Shown here one piece after another: positions 1-7,439 of a stretch of DNA of 16,005 bases. The translations under genes and the position numbers were made by a program. Source of the DNA: CAYQDR01 sp964416315 (GTDB taxonomy: Bacteria > Methylomirabilota > Methylomirabilia > Rokubacteriales > DASRDR01); contig CAYQDR010000114.1 in assembly GCA_964416315.1 (NCBI GenBank), positions 1 through 16,005 of the forward strand, given 5' to 3'. Each line of letters opens with the position of its first letter. Within the stretch, counting starts at the first letter, position 1. Under the pieces are notes generated by a model. The model did not search any database. It saw only the letters and a list, made by a program, of their open reading frames with translations, and was not told the DNA's origin.

Positions 1-36
1 TCCCCCTGGGGCTACTCCCTCTTCCGCGGCGCCTGA
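1..36 (+). CDS. Possible 3' end of a plus-strand gene entering from the left
   Basis: The first 36 bases read in frame 1 as SPWGYSLFRGA followed by TGA at 34-36. An open frame running in from the window edge, followed at once by a palindrome and then by the 3' end of an opposing gene, is what the end of a convergent gene looks like. Eleven codons are too few to recognise a family, and an open frame this short is expected by chance in GC-rich DNA. No function is assigned. Confidence 0.3.
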   Translation, partial: SPWGYSLFRGA

Positions 37-37
37 G

Positions 38-55
38 CGGCTCCCGCGGGAGCCG
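38..55. terminator. 18-bp perfect palindrome between convergent gene ends
   Basis: CGGCTCCCGCGGGAGCCG is a perfect palindrome lying between a possible plus-strand stop at 34-36 and the minus-strand stop at 65-67. As RNA it would fold as a 7-bp stem with a CGCG loop on either strand. There is no T-tract on either side, so it is not a canonical intrinsic terminator. A bidirectional 3'-end hairpin is the simplest reading. Confidence 0.4.
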
Positions 56-64
56 TGGCGCTGG

Positions 65-2023
65 TCACAGGCGGTGCCCGATCGCCGCCCCCTCCTGCAT
101 CGCCTCGAAGGCGGTGCGCGGCTGGACGCAGTCACCCACCTCGAAGACCGCCGGGGCTCCCGAGGCCTTGAGGACGTCGCCGAGGTCGGAGACTGGGAGG
201 AGCGGGCGGGTCGGGACGACGAGGTCGAGGCCGGCGAGCTCGAAGGCCTGGCCGCGGTGGCGCAGCACGGCGCGATCCCCGACGAGCGCCTCGACGGTCG
301 CGGACAGATGCACGGTGACGTTCGGGCGCGCCCGCAGCCCCGCGACGTACTGCCACCGGGGGCGGAGCCCGAGTTCTGCCGCGAGGTCGCTTCCGGGCTC
401 GGTGATGACGACCTCGACGCCCCGCTCGGCCAGCACGTGGGCGACGCCGACGCCGAGCACGCCGCCGCCGATCACGAGCGCCCGCCGGACCCCGCCCGCC
501 GCCCGGCCGAGCACGGTGAACGGGTCGACCGCGGCGCTCGCCTCGATCCCGGGGATCGGGGGGAGCCCGGGTCGGGCGCCCGTCGCCAGGATCACCGCGT
601 CGGGGGCCTCGCGCCGGATCAGCTCGGGCGTGGCCTCGACGCCGAGCCGCAGCTCGCCCCCCGCTCGGCGGAGCGCCCCCGCGAGGTACGGCACGAGCCC
701 GGCGAGCTCGGCGCGCCCCGGCACCGCGCGGGCCAGGAGGAGCTGGCCCCCCGGCTCGGCCCCCCGCTCCAACACCGTGACCCGGTGGCCGCGCTGGGCG
801 AGGACGCGCGCCGCCTCCAGGCCGCCGGGACCCGCGCCGACCACGACGATCCGCTGCGGTCGCGCCGTCGGCCGGACGGCGTACTCGCGCTCCCGCCCCG
901 TCCGCGTGTTCGCGAGGCACAGCACCGGCACGTTCTGGCCGAGCAGGTCGCTGCACGTGAGGCACCCGATGCAGACGCAGAGCTCGTCGAGGCGGCTCTC
1001 GCGGCTCTTCCGCGGCATGTCCGGGTCGGCGTGCAGGGCGCGCCCGATGGTCACGAAGTCGGCCTCGCCACGCTCCAGGATCGCCTCGGCGACGTCGGGG
1101 CCGTTGATGCGCCCCGCAACGCTGACGGGGATTCCGACGCGCCGGCGGATGGCGCGGCTGAGGGGGGTGAGACACCCCGGCGGCATTTCCATCGGCTGGA
1201 CGATCCAGATCGCCGACTCGTAGATCCCGGCCGAGACGTCCAGGAGGTCCACGCCGGCCGCCTCGAGGCGGGGGGCGATGCCGCAGACGTCCTCGAGGCC
1301 GAGGCCGCCCGGGACGTGCTCGTCACCGGAGAGCCGGTAGGCCAGCGGAATCCCGGGGCCGATCGCGTCCCGCACGGCGGCGATCACCTCGAGCGGGAAG
1401 CGCAGGCGCCGCTCTGCGTCGCCCCCGTACTCGTCGTCGCGCCGGTTCGCGTACGGCGAGAGGAACTGGCCGAGGAGATAGCCGTGGGCGCCGTGGAGCT
1501 CGACAAGGTCGAAGCCGGCCGCCGTGGCGCGGGCGGCGGCCTCGGCGAAGCGTCGCACGAGCCCCCGGATCTCCGGCGCGGTGAGGGGGCGGGGGGTCTC
1601 GCCGCCGGCCAGAACGGCGCACGGCACCGCCGACGGCGCGACCGGCTGGGCGCCCGTGACGGCGGACGAGGTCTCGCGGCCGGCGAACTGGAGCTCCGCC
1701 CCGACCCGGGCACCGTGGCGGTGGCAGGCCTCCAGGAGCCGGCGGTAGCCGGGGACGAGCGCGTCGTCGTGGAGGCCGAGCTGGTAGACGTGGTTCCTCC
1801 CGAGGGGATCGACGTACATCGACTCGAGGAGAATCAGCGCCGCGCCGCCCGCAGCGCGCGCCTCGCAGTAGTCGATGTACCGCTGGGTGACCGCCCCCCC
1901 CGCTGTGGCGAGGTTCTTCTCCATCGGGGCCATGAGGATCCGGTTCGGGAGGTCGAGCCGGCCGATCCGGCCCGGGGCGAAGAGGCGCGGAAAGGCCGGC
2001 GCGGGACGGGGGCGCTCGGGCAC
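65..2023 (-). CDS. Old Yellow Enzyme-type NADH:flavin oxidoreductase / 2,4-dienoyl-CoA reductase-like (FMN, Fe-S, FAD)
   Basis: This 652-residue protein matches the FadH/trimethylamine-dehydrogenase architecture and length. Residues 12-340 form the OYE TIM barrel, with an APGRIGRLDLPNRILMAPM-like start and HGAHGYLLGQFLSP at 177-190. A cysteine cluster follows (C351, C354, C357, C369, plus C349) that would hold a 4Fe-4S centre. An FAD Rossmann motif GAGPGG lies at 396-401, a second dinucleotide motif GGGVLG near 519-524, and the terminal GD...AFEAMQEG segment is complete. Known enzymes of this kind move electrons from NAD(P)H through FAD and Fe-S to FMN, which reduces an enone or oxidises an amine; the substrate here is unknown. 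The start is taken as GTG at 2023, because upstream codons overlap the ATPase gene and do not look like this family. It lies 17 nt after that gene's stop, as the last gene of the minus-strand operon. Confidence 0.9.
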   Translation of the reverse strand: MPERPRPAPAFPRLFAPGRIGRLDLPNRILMAPMEKNLATAGGAVTQRYIDYCEARAAGGAALILLESMYVDPLGRNHVYQLGLHDDALVPGYRRLLEACHRHGARVGAELQFAGRETSSAVTGAQPVAPSAVPCAVLAGGETPRPLTAPEIRGLVRRFAEAAARATAAGFDLVELHGAHGYLLGQFLSPYANRRDDEYGGDAERRLRFPLEVIAAVRDAIGPGIPLAYRLSGDEHVPGGLGLEDVCGIAPRLEAAGVDLLDVSAGIYESAIWIVQPMEMPPGCLTPLSRAIRRRVGIPVSVAGRINGPDVAEAILERGEADFVTIGRALHADPDMPRKSRESRLDELCVCIGCLTCSDLLGQNVPVLCLANTRTGREREYAVRPTARPQRIVVVGAGPGGLEAARVLAQRGHRVTVLERGAEPGGQLLLARAVPGRAELAGLVPYLAGALRRAGGELRLGVEATPELIRREAPDAVILATGARPGLPPIPGIEASAAVDPFTVLGRAAGGVRRALVIGGGVLGVGVAHVLAERGVEVVITEPGSDLAAELGLRPRWQYVAGLRARPNVTVHLSATVEALVGDRAVLRHRGQAFELAGLDLVVPTRPLLPVSDLGDVLKASGAPAVFEVGDCVQPRTAFEAMQEGAAIGHRL

Positions 2024-2040
2024 GGCGCGCAGGGGTGGAG

Positions 2041-2820
2041 TCAGGCCGGCCGCGGCTCCCCGTCCCCGTTCCCGCCGCCCTGCAGGATGAGCCGCAGGAC
2101 CTCCTCCTGCGTGGTTTCGGCGACGACCCGGGAGCCGACGGTCCGCCCCGCCTTCATGACCGTGATCCGGTCGGAAACCCCGAAGACGTGGTTCAGGTTG
2201 TGGCTGATCATGAGCACGGCGAGCCCGTGGCCTCGCAGGTCGCGCACGAGCTCGTGGACCTTCGCCGTCTCCGCGACGCCGAGCGCGGCCGTCGGCTCGT
2301 CGAGGATCACCACCCGGGCGTTGAAGCACATGCACCGGGCGATGGCGACGGACTGCCGCTGGCCCCCGGAGAGGCTCTGGACCCGCTGCCGCACGTCGGG
2401 GATCCGGATGCGGAGCCGGTCGAGGAGCGCCCGCGCCTCGGCCTCCATCCGCCGGAGGTCGAGGAAGAAGCGCCGGGGGCCGCGGCGGCGGAGCTCGCGC
2501 CCGAGGAAGATGTTGGCCGGGACGTCGAGGTTGTCGGCGAGCGCCAGGTCCTGGTAGACGGTCTCGATGCCGAGGGCCTTGGCGTCCCGCGGCTCCCGGA
2601 TCTCCACCGGGCGCCCCTCGAAGAGGATGCTCCCCCGGTCCATGGGCACGGCGCCCGCGAGGATCTTGATGAGCGTGGATTTCCCGGCCGCGTTGTCGCC
2701 GACCAGGGCGTGGACTTCGCCCGTGCGGAGCGCGAGCCCGGCGTGGTCGAGCGCCTGGACCCCGCCGAAGCGCTTGCAGATCTCCTGCATCTCGACGATC
2801 GGGCTGGTGGACTCGGTCAT
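2041..2820 (-). CDS. Sugar ABC transporter ATP-binding protein (ribose/fructose type, single domain)
   Basis: A 259-residue ATPase with every expected motif: Walker A GDNAAGKST (41-49), Q-loop Q90, signature LSGGQ (150-154), Walker B VVILDE (170-175) and switch His 207. It is a single-domain member like FrcA, not the duplicated RbsA/XylG form of about 500 residues, so two copies probably serve the importer. It energises uptake by the two permeases and binding protein encoded just upstream. The ATG at 2820 follows GAGGGG at about 7 nt spacing. Sequence further upstream in this frame is not family-like and overlaps the preceding gene. A 13-bp hairpin lies 29 nt before the start, which may set lower expression than that of the binding protein. 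Confidence 0.95.
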   Translation of the reverse strand: MTESTSPIVEMQEICKRFGGVQALDHAGLALRTGEVHALVGDNAAGKSTLIKILAGAVPMDRGSILFEGRPVEIREPRDAKALGIETVYQDLALADNLDVPANIFLGRELRRRGPRRFFLDLRRMEAEARALLDRLRIRIPDVRQRVQSLSGGQRQSVAIARCMCFNARVVILDEPTAALGVAETAKVHELVRDLRGHGLAVLMISHNLNHVFGVSDRITVMKAGRTVGSRVVAETTQEEVLRLILQGGGNGDGEPRPA

Positions 2821-2849
2821 GGCCCGCCCCTCGCCGCCGGGCGCGGCCG

Positions 2850-2878
2850 CGCGGGTGGCCCGTGCCGGGCCACCCGCG
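2850..2878 (-). promoter_or_regulatory. 13-bp hairpin between binding-protein gene and ATPase gene
   Basis: CGCGGGTGGCCCG (2850-2862) and its exact complement (2866-2878) flank a 3-nt loop, inside the 74-bp gap between the binding-protein stop and the ATPase start. No T-run follows on the minus strand, so full termination is unlikely. Hairpins at this place in sugar or amino-acid importer operons commonly stabilise the upstream binding-protein mRNA or attenuate readthrough. That role is inferred here from position and structure. Confidence 0.65.
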
Positions 2879-2894
2879 TCGGACGCCGCGCGAC

Positions 2895-3893
2895 TCACTT
2901 CTGCGCCGCGATCACCCTGTTCCAGTCGGGGGCCGGCTTGTCCTCCACGGGGACGGCCCACGCCTGGGCGTTCGACTTGTCCACGACGACCACGGGGAGC
3001 GCGATCTCCCCCGGGATCTTCTCCCCCCGGAGGTACTTCACGGCGGCCGTGACGGCCAGATAGCCCTGGTCGTGGCCGCTGTAGTCCGCGCTTGCCAGGA
3101 GCCGCCCCTTCAGGATCGCCTGCACGGCGTCCGGGATCGCGTCGATCCCGACCACGCGCGTCTTGCCGCCCCGCCCGGCCGCCTCGAGGGCCTCCACGAC
3201 CCCGACGGCCATGTCGTCGTTGGCGCTGAAGACGCCGTCGATCACGGGGAAGCGCTGCATCAGGTTCTCGAAGACCTGGACGGCGGGCAGCCGGCGGTAG
3301 TTGCCGGGCTGCGAGACGAGGAGCTCGACCCCCGGCGTCTCCCTGAGCGCCCGCTCGAACCCCTTCTTCCGGTTCTGAGCGGTGATCGCGGCGGGCACGC
3401 CGTCGATGTGGATCATCTTCCCCCGGTTCCCCATCGCCTTGAAGAGGTACTTGGAGATCTCGTAGCCGATCGTCTCGTCATCGGAGCCGACGTACGTCAC
3501 GTAGTCCACGCCGGTCATCCGGTTGCTGAAGATGACGATCGGCACGCCCGCCTTGTTGACCTTCTCGACGCTGGGCACGAGCGCCTTGTAGTCGACCGGC
3601 ACGAAGACGAACGCGTCCGGCTTCTTGACGATCCAGTCCTCGATCAGCCGCGTCTGCTCCTCGATGTTGTCCGGCTTGGTCGGGGCCGCGTGCTCGATCT
3701 CGACGCCGAGGGCCTTCCCGGCCTTGTCGGCGCCCACGCGCACGGCCTTCCAGAACGGGTTGGTCACGTTCTTGGTGAAGACGACGATCTTCGCCTTCTT
3801 CTGCGCCTCCGCGCGGTCCAGCGGTACGGCGACAAGCCCCACGGCGACCGCGACCGCCGCCAGGATCCCGAGCCCCCTCGTTCCTCGTCGCAT
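2895..3893 (-). CDS. Periplasmic sugar-binding protein of an RbsB-type ABC importer
   Basis: A 332-residue protein with a classical signal peptide: MRRGTRG, a hydrophobic stretch at about 8-24, then DRAEA with probable cleavage after Ala30. The mature part starts with KAKIVVFTKNVTNPFWKAV and shows the Peripla_BP_4 pattern, including GVPIVIFSNRM, the GSDDETIGY hinge segment, VFSANDDMAVGVVEAL and VVGIDAIPDAV. It captures the sugar in the periplasm and delivers it to the permeases encoded 23 nt upstream. ATG 3893 follows GGGGAGG at suitable spacing. The ligand is not obvious: Asp, Asn and Arg contacts typical of the ribose/galactose group are present, but the set could suit pentoses, polyols or inositols. 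Confidence 0.93.
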   Translation of the reverse strand: MRRGTRGLGILAAVAVAVGLVAVPLDRAEAQKKAKIVVFTKNVTNPFWKAVRVGADKAGKALGVEIEHAAPTKPDNIEEQTRLIEDWIVKKPDAFVFVPVDYKALVPSVEKVNKAGVPIVIFSNRMTGVDYVTYVGSDDETIGYEISKYLFKAMGNRGKMIHIDGVPAAITAQNRKKGFERALRETPGVELLVSQPGNYRRLPAVQVFENLMQRFPVIDGVFSANDDMAVGVVEALEAAGRGGKTRVVGIDAIPDAVQAILKGRLLASADYSGHDQGYLAVTAAVKYLRGEKIPGEIALPVVVVDKSNAQAWAVPVEDKPAPDWNRVIAAQK

Positions 3894-3916
3894 CTGCGCT
3901 CCTCCCCTCTTCGTGG

Positions 3917-4951
3917 TTACGTGCTGCGGCCCGCTCCCGCGCTCGCGAGCTGGTCGGCCAGCACGGTGACGATGACGATCGACCCCACGACGAACGGCTG
4001 CCAGAACGTCTGGATGTCGAGCAGGTTCATGCCGTTGACGACCAGCGCCAGGATGATCGCCCCGACGGCGGTCCCGGCGACCCCGCCGTAGCCGCCGAAG
4101 AGGGAGGTGCCGCCCAGGACGACGGCCGCGATGGAGCCCAGCAGGAGGTCCTCGCCCGTGCCGGCGTCGGCGGCGTTGACCCGGGCGATCACGACGAGCC
4201 CGGCGAACCCCGCGAGGAGCCCGCTCAGCGCGTACACGGCGACGAGCCGCCGCTGCACCGGCATCCCCGAGAGCCGCGCCGCCGTCGCGTTGCCGCCGAT
4301 GGCGTAGATGGCCCGGCCGAGGGGCGTCCGGTGGAGCAGCACGTGGAGGCCTCCCAGGACCGCGAGCATCACGAGAATGGGCACGGGAACGGGGCCGACG
4401 AAGCCGGCCCCGATGAACCGGAACGCCGGCGGAAAGCCGTGGATCACCTCCCCCTGCATGAAGACATAGGCGAGCCCGTGCGCGATCCAGAGCGTGCCGT
4501 AGGTGGCGATGAAGGCCGGGAGCCGAAGATACGCCACGACGGTCCCGTTCGCGAGGCCGCAGGCCGTCCCCACCAGGAGCGCCGCGAGGATGCCCGCGGC
4601 GACGTGGCCCTGGGCGAGGAGCGCAGCCCCGAGGCACGCCGAGAGGCCGAGCACGGCGCCGACCGAGAGGTCGATGCCACCGGTGAGCACGCACAGCGTC
4701 AGGCCCGCGGAGAGCAGGAACTGGATGGAGGCCTGGCGCAGGACGTTGATCAGGTTCTGCCAGGTGGCGAAGTGGGGGCTCGCGAGGCTGAGCAGCACGG
4801 CCAACAGGAGGAGGCCGGCGACGCGGGACGTCAGGACGAAGAACCGCCGGGACAGCGCCACGCGCGCCCACGCGGCGCCCGCGGGCGTCACGCCCGGCGT
4901 CGCGCGGGCGACCCGCGGGAAGTCCTCCGGGCGCGCCAGGCCCCGGCTCAC
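3917..4951 (-). CDS. Sugar ABC transporter permease B (RbsC-type, BPD_transp_2)
   Basis: A 344-residue integral membrane protein with about 8-10 hydrophobic helices and the RbsC family marks: GLTLCVLTGGIDLSVGAVLGLS after the second helix, AIYAIGGNATAARLSGM, and SIAAVVLGGTSLFGGYGG near the C-terminal third. It forms the pore together with the permease encoded just upstream, presumably as a heterodimer. The start is GTG 4951, whose GTGA overlaps the TGA stop of permease A, a classic translational-coupling arrangement. The first 30 residues are a polar cytoplasmic leader. The two permeases are clearly paralogous but quite diverged. Confidence 0.92.
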   Translation of the reverse strand: MSRGLARPEDFPRVARATPGVTPAGAAWARVALSRRFFVLTSRVAGLLLLAVLLSLASPHFATWQNLINVLRQASIQFLLSAGLTLCVLTGGIDLSVGAVLGLSACLGAALLAQGHVAAGILAALLVGTACGLANGTVVAYLRLPAFIATYGTLWIAHGLAYVFMQGEVIHGFPPAFRFIGAGFVGPVPVPILVMLAVLGGLHVLLHRTPLGRAIYAIGGNATAARLSGMPVQRRLVAVYALSGLLAGFAGLVVIARVNAADAGTGEDLLLGSIAAVVLGGTSLFGGYGGVAGTAVGAIILALVVNGMNLLDIQTFWQPFVVGSIVIVTVLADQLASAGAGRST

Positions 4952-5934
4952 GTGAGCCCCCGCAGCGCGTCGAGCACGATCGCGCCGATGATCACGATCC
5001 CCACGACGGCGACCTGCCACTCCGTGCCCAGCCCGACGAGGTTCAGGCCGTTCCGCAGCACCCCGACCGCCAGCGCGCCCACGACCGTCCCGACCAGCCC
5101 CCCGCGCCCGCGCTCGAAGGAGGTGCCCCCCAGGACCACCGCCGCGATCGCGTCGAACTCGAGGCCGACGGCGATGGTCGGATGGGCGGCGTTCATGCGG
5201 GCGGTCATGATGAAGGCCGCCACCGCGGCGAGGAGCCCGCCGTAGACGTAGACGCCGGTCTGGTAGGACCGGACTCGGATCCCCGCGAGCAGCGCGGCCC
5301 GCCGGTTCCCGCCGATGGCGAACACGTAGCGGCCGAAGCGGGTCTGGTAGAGGAGGACGTACGTCAGGGCGAAGAGCGCGGCCGTGGCCCAGATCGGGAC
5401 GGGGACCCCGAGGACGATCCCCTCGTTGAACCAGCGCACGCTCGCACGCAGGCCCGTCACCGAGTCCCCGTGCGTCAGGACCATCGCGAGGCTCTGGGCC
5501 ATGCCGAACGTCCCCAGGGTCACGACGAAGGGCGGAAGCTCCGCGTAGGCGACGAGGAGGCCGTTCACCAGTCCGAACCCCGCACCGACGCCGAGCGCCG
5601 CCGCGATCCCCACCGGGAGCGGCCAGCCCCCCACCACCAGGAGCCCCATCACGACCCCCGCCAGCCCGAGCACGGAGCCCAGGCTGAGGTCGATCCCTTC
5701 GGTGAGGATGATCAGGGTCATCCCCAGCGCCACGATGGTGAGCACGGCCGCCTGGAGCCCGACGTGGGTGAGATTGGTCAGCGTCAGGAAGCCGGGGGTC
5801 CAGACGCTCAGGAGCGCGCCCAGGCCCACGAGGAGGTAGGCCGCGCCGGGCGTGGCGGCGGCGGCGCGCGCCAGGTTCCATCCGGATCCCCCGAGCCGCT
5901 CGGCCGGGGCCGCGCTGGAGGGGAAGCCGGTCAT
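4948..5934 (-). CDS. Sugar ABC transporter permease A (RbsC-type, BPD_transp_2)
   Basis: A 328-residue multi-pass permease. VALGMTLIILTEGIDLSLGS is the family signature, followed by YVFAIGGNRRAALLAGIRV and AIAAVVLGGTSFERGRGG. It is the first gene of the transporter set and would pair with permease B for import through the inner membrane. ATG 5934 is preceded by a GGGGGG run at 6-nt spacing. An in-frame upstream ATG at 6018 would add a G/P/R-rich segment across a hairpin repeat and is less likely. The 130-bp gap upstream, the largest in the minus-strand set, might hold an internal promoter. Confidence 0.92.
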   Translation of the reverse strand: MTGFPSSAAPAERLGGSGWNLARAAAATPGAAYLLVGLGALLSVWTPGFLTLTNLTHVGLQAAVLTIVALGMTLIILTEGIDLSLGSVLGLAGVVMGLLVVGGWPLPVGIAAALGVGAGFGLVNGLLVAYAELPPFVVTLGTFGMAQSLAMVLTHGDSVTGLRASVRWFNEGIVLGVPVPIWATAALFALTYVLLYQTRFGRYVFAIGGNRRAALLAGIRVRSYQTGVYVYGGLLAAVAAFIMTARMNAAHPTIAVGLEFDAIAAVVLGGTSFERGRGGLVGTVVGALAVGVLRNGLNLVGLGTEWQVAVVGIVIIGAIVLDALRGLT

Positions 5935-5956
5935 CCGAGACCCCCCGCACCCCCGT

Positions 5957-5982
5957 CCCCTCCCACCCTTCGGGGGGAGGGG
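5957..5982. repeat. Diverged C/G-rich hairpin repeat upstream of permease A
   Basis: CCCCTCCC (5957-5964) pairs with GGGAGGGG (5975-5982). An inner CCC/GGG pairing around TTC (5966-5974) continues the stem after a bulged A. In composition and layout it resembles the CCCTCTCCCCC...GGGGGAGAGGG elements at 12235, 13476 and 15887, but the arms are not identical. It lies in the gap before the importer genes. Confidence 0.45.
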
Positions 5983-6064
5983 CGGCACGGCCCCCCAACG
6001 GCGGGCGGCACGGCCCATGCCCGCCTGGAGGTTGACACAGGATGTCTCATCCGCGCCGCTCCCC

Positions 6065-6431
6065 TCATCGCGTGAGCCGCGCCTGGAGCCAGTCGGCGTA
6101 GTCCCTTCAGGCGCGCCAGCTCCAGCAGGGCCTGGGTGCTCCAGACGTTGACGCGCCCGGCGTACACGGGGACCGGCCGGCAGAGGTCGTTGTTCGGCAG
6201 GGCAGCGCTGTGGATCACCCCCTCGATACGGTGGCGGTCGGCGAGCTCGAGCAGGTGCGGGAAGTCGGTGACGTCGCCCTTGACCCAGGTGACGCGGGGG
6301 GCGGCGGCGCGGGCGAGGTCGGGATCGTAGCTCGCGTGGTAGTGGCCCACCACCTCGAGCCCGGCCTCGGCGCAGGCCAGGGCGGTCATGTACCCCACGT
6401 GTCCCATCGCTCCGGTCACGAGCACGCTCAC
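6065..6431 (-). pseudogene. NAD-dependent epimerase/dehydratase, internally deleted remnant
   Basis: The GTG start at 6431, behind a perfect AAGGAGG at 7-nt spacing, opens a good Rossmann N-terminus: SVLVTGAMGHVGYMTALACAE, then VTWVKGDVTDFPHLLELADRH and VIHSAALPN. Family likeness stops after about residue 108 (ELARLKGLRR), where members normally have about 200 more residues including the YxxxK catalytic part. In the next frame, immediately after the junction near 6100, DYADWLQARLTR then TGA (6103-6065) resembles the usual C-terminal end of such enzymes. An internal deletion of about 0.5-0.6 kb with a frame change fits best. The original frame runs on to 5931 as unrelated residues. It sits 40 nt after the intact epimerase gene. 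Confidence 0.75.
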
Positions 6432-6471
6432 CCCCGGGCCTCCTTCCCGCCGACGGCGCGCCGCGCCCCGC

Positions 6472-7431
6472 TCACAGCCCCCAGGCCGGGCACCCCCGCC
6501 GGTACCACTCGATGTACGCTGCGAGGCCGCGGCGGAGGTCGTACTTGGGCTCGAAGCCGAGCGCCTGCCGCGCGCGCGTCACGTCCAGCGCCCCCTTGGG
6601 CGGGGCCTGGAGCTCCTCGTTGTACCAGTGCGGCCCGGCGCCCACCGAGAGGTCGGCGCCGGGGATCAGCTCCCGGACGAGGGCGACCAGCTCGGCGGTC
6701 GAGCGCGCCTCGCCGCTGGCGACGTTGTAGACGTCGAAGGGGTGCGCGGGGTGGTCCAGCGCGAGGAGGATGCCGTCCACGCAGTCGTCGAGGTAGGTGT
6801 GGTCGATCCGGGCGTCCCCGCCCGCCGGGAGGCGGAGCGGGCGGCCCGCCAGGGCCGCCTCGATCAGCGTGCGGGGGATCCGCTGGCGCGGGAACGCGGG
6901 TCCGTAGACCCACGACGTGCGGATGCTGACGAAGTCGGTCTTGTACGCCGTCCGGTAGAAGCGGCCGAGCTGCTCCGAGGCGACCTTGGAGATCCCGTAG
7001 GGGTTCAGCGGGGCCAGCGGGTGCTCCTCGTCGGCCGGCTCGTAGCGGAACGCTCCGTACGTTTCCTCCGAGGAGATGTGGACCGTCCGCCCGATGTCGA
7101 AGAGCCGCATCGCCTCGAGGACGTTCAGCGTCCCCTCCACGTTCACGCGGGTGAGGTGACTCGGCGCGGCCAGGGCCGAGACCACGCTCACGATCGCGGC
7201 CGCGTGGACGACCCGTTCGACCCGCTCCGTCCGCACCACCTGGAGCAGGGCGCTCAGATCGGTGACGTCGGCGGTGACCAACCGGACATTCCCGCCGAGC
7301 CCCTCGAGGTTGCGCGGCGCGCCCGCCTGGAAGTTGTCGAGGGCGACGACGCGGTCGCCGCGCTCCGCGAGCCGGCGCACCACCGCCGCCCCGAGGAAGC
7401 CCGCCCCGCCGGTGACCAGGACCGTGCTCAC
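6472..7431 (-). CDS. NAD-dependent nucleotide-sugar-type epimerase/dehydratase (extended SDR)
   Basis: A 319-residue extended SDR. TGGAGFLG (7-14) binds NAD, DVTD (55-58) is the usual acidic segment, SSEETYG (120-126) carries the catalytic Ser/Thr region and YGISK (145-149) is the YxxxK motif. NVASGEARSTAELV and a C-terminal AAYIEWYRRG match the GalE/UDP-glucuronate epimerase group. The protein could epimerise, dehydrate or oxidise a sugar or sugar acid; in a catabolic operon it may act as a sugar dehydrogenase (uronate-dehydrogenase-like) rather than on a nucleotide sugar. The start is GTG 7431, 8 nt after the upstream TGA, with a GAGG ribosome-binding site overlapping that stop. The frame is open for over 500 codons further upstream, but that part is antisense noise of the ThDP enzyme gene. 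Confidence 0.9.
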   Translation of the reverse strand: MSTVLVTGGAGFLGAAVVRRLAERGDRVVALDNFQAGAPRNLEGLGGNVRLVTADVTDLSALLQVVRTERVERVVHAAAIVSVVSALAAPSHLTRVNVEGTLNVLEAMRLFDIGRTVHISSEETYGAFRYEPADEEHPLAPLNPYGISKVASEQLGRFYRTAYKTDFVSIRTSWVYGPAFPRQRIPRTLIEAALAGRPLRLPAGGDARIDHTYLDDCVDGILLALDHPAHPFDVYNVASGEARSTAELVALVRELIPGADLSVGAGPHWYNEELQAPPKGALDVTRARQALGFEPKYDLRRGLAAYIEWYRRGCPAWGL

Positions 7432-7439
7432 ACCGGGCC

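Noticed and set aside
74..2557. An 827-codon open frame on the plus strand opposite the flavoenzyme and ATPase genes.
   Set aside because: Its translation is Arg/Glu/Asp/Pro-rich with no family likeness, while the minus strand carries complete motif sets. Long antisense open frames are expected at this GC content.
2862..4091. A 409-codon plus-strand frame opposite the binding-protein gene.
   Set aside because: Its composition is His/Asp/Val/Arg-rich without domains, and the opposite strand has a clear binding protein with signal peptide.
6032..6049. A perfect TTGACA on the plus strand as a promoter -35.
   Set aside because: No -10-like sequence lies 16-18 bp downstream, and no plus-strand gene follows.
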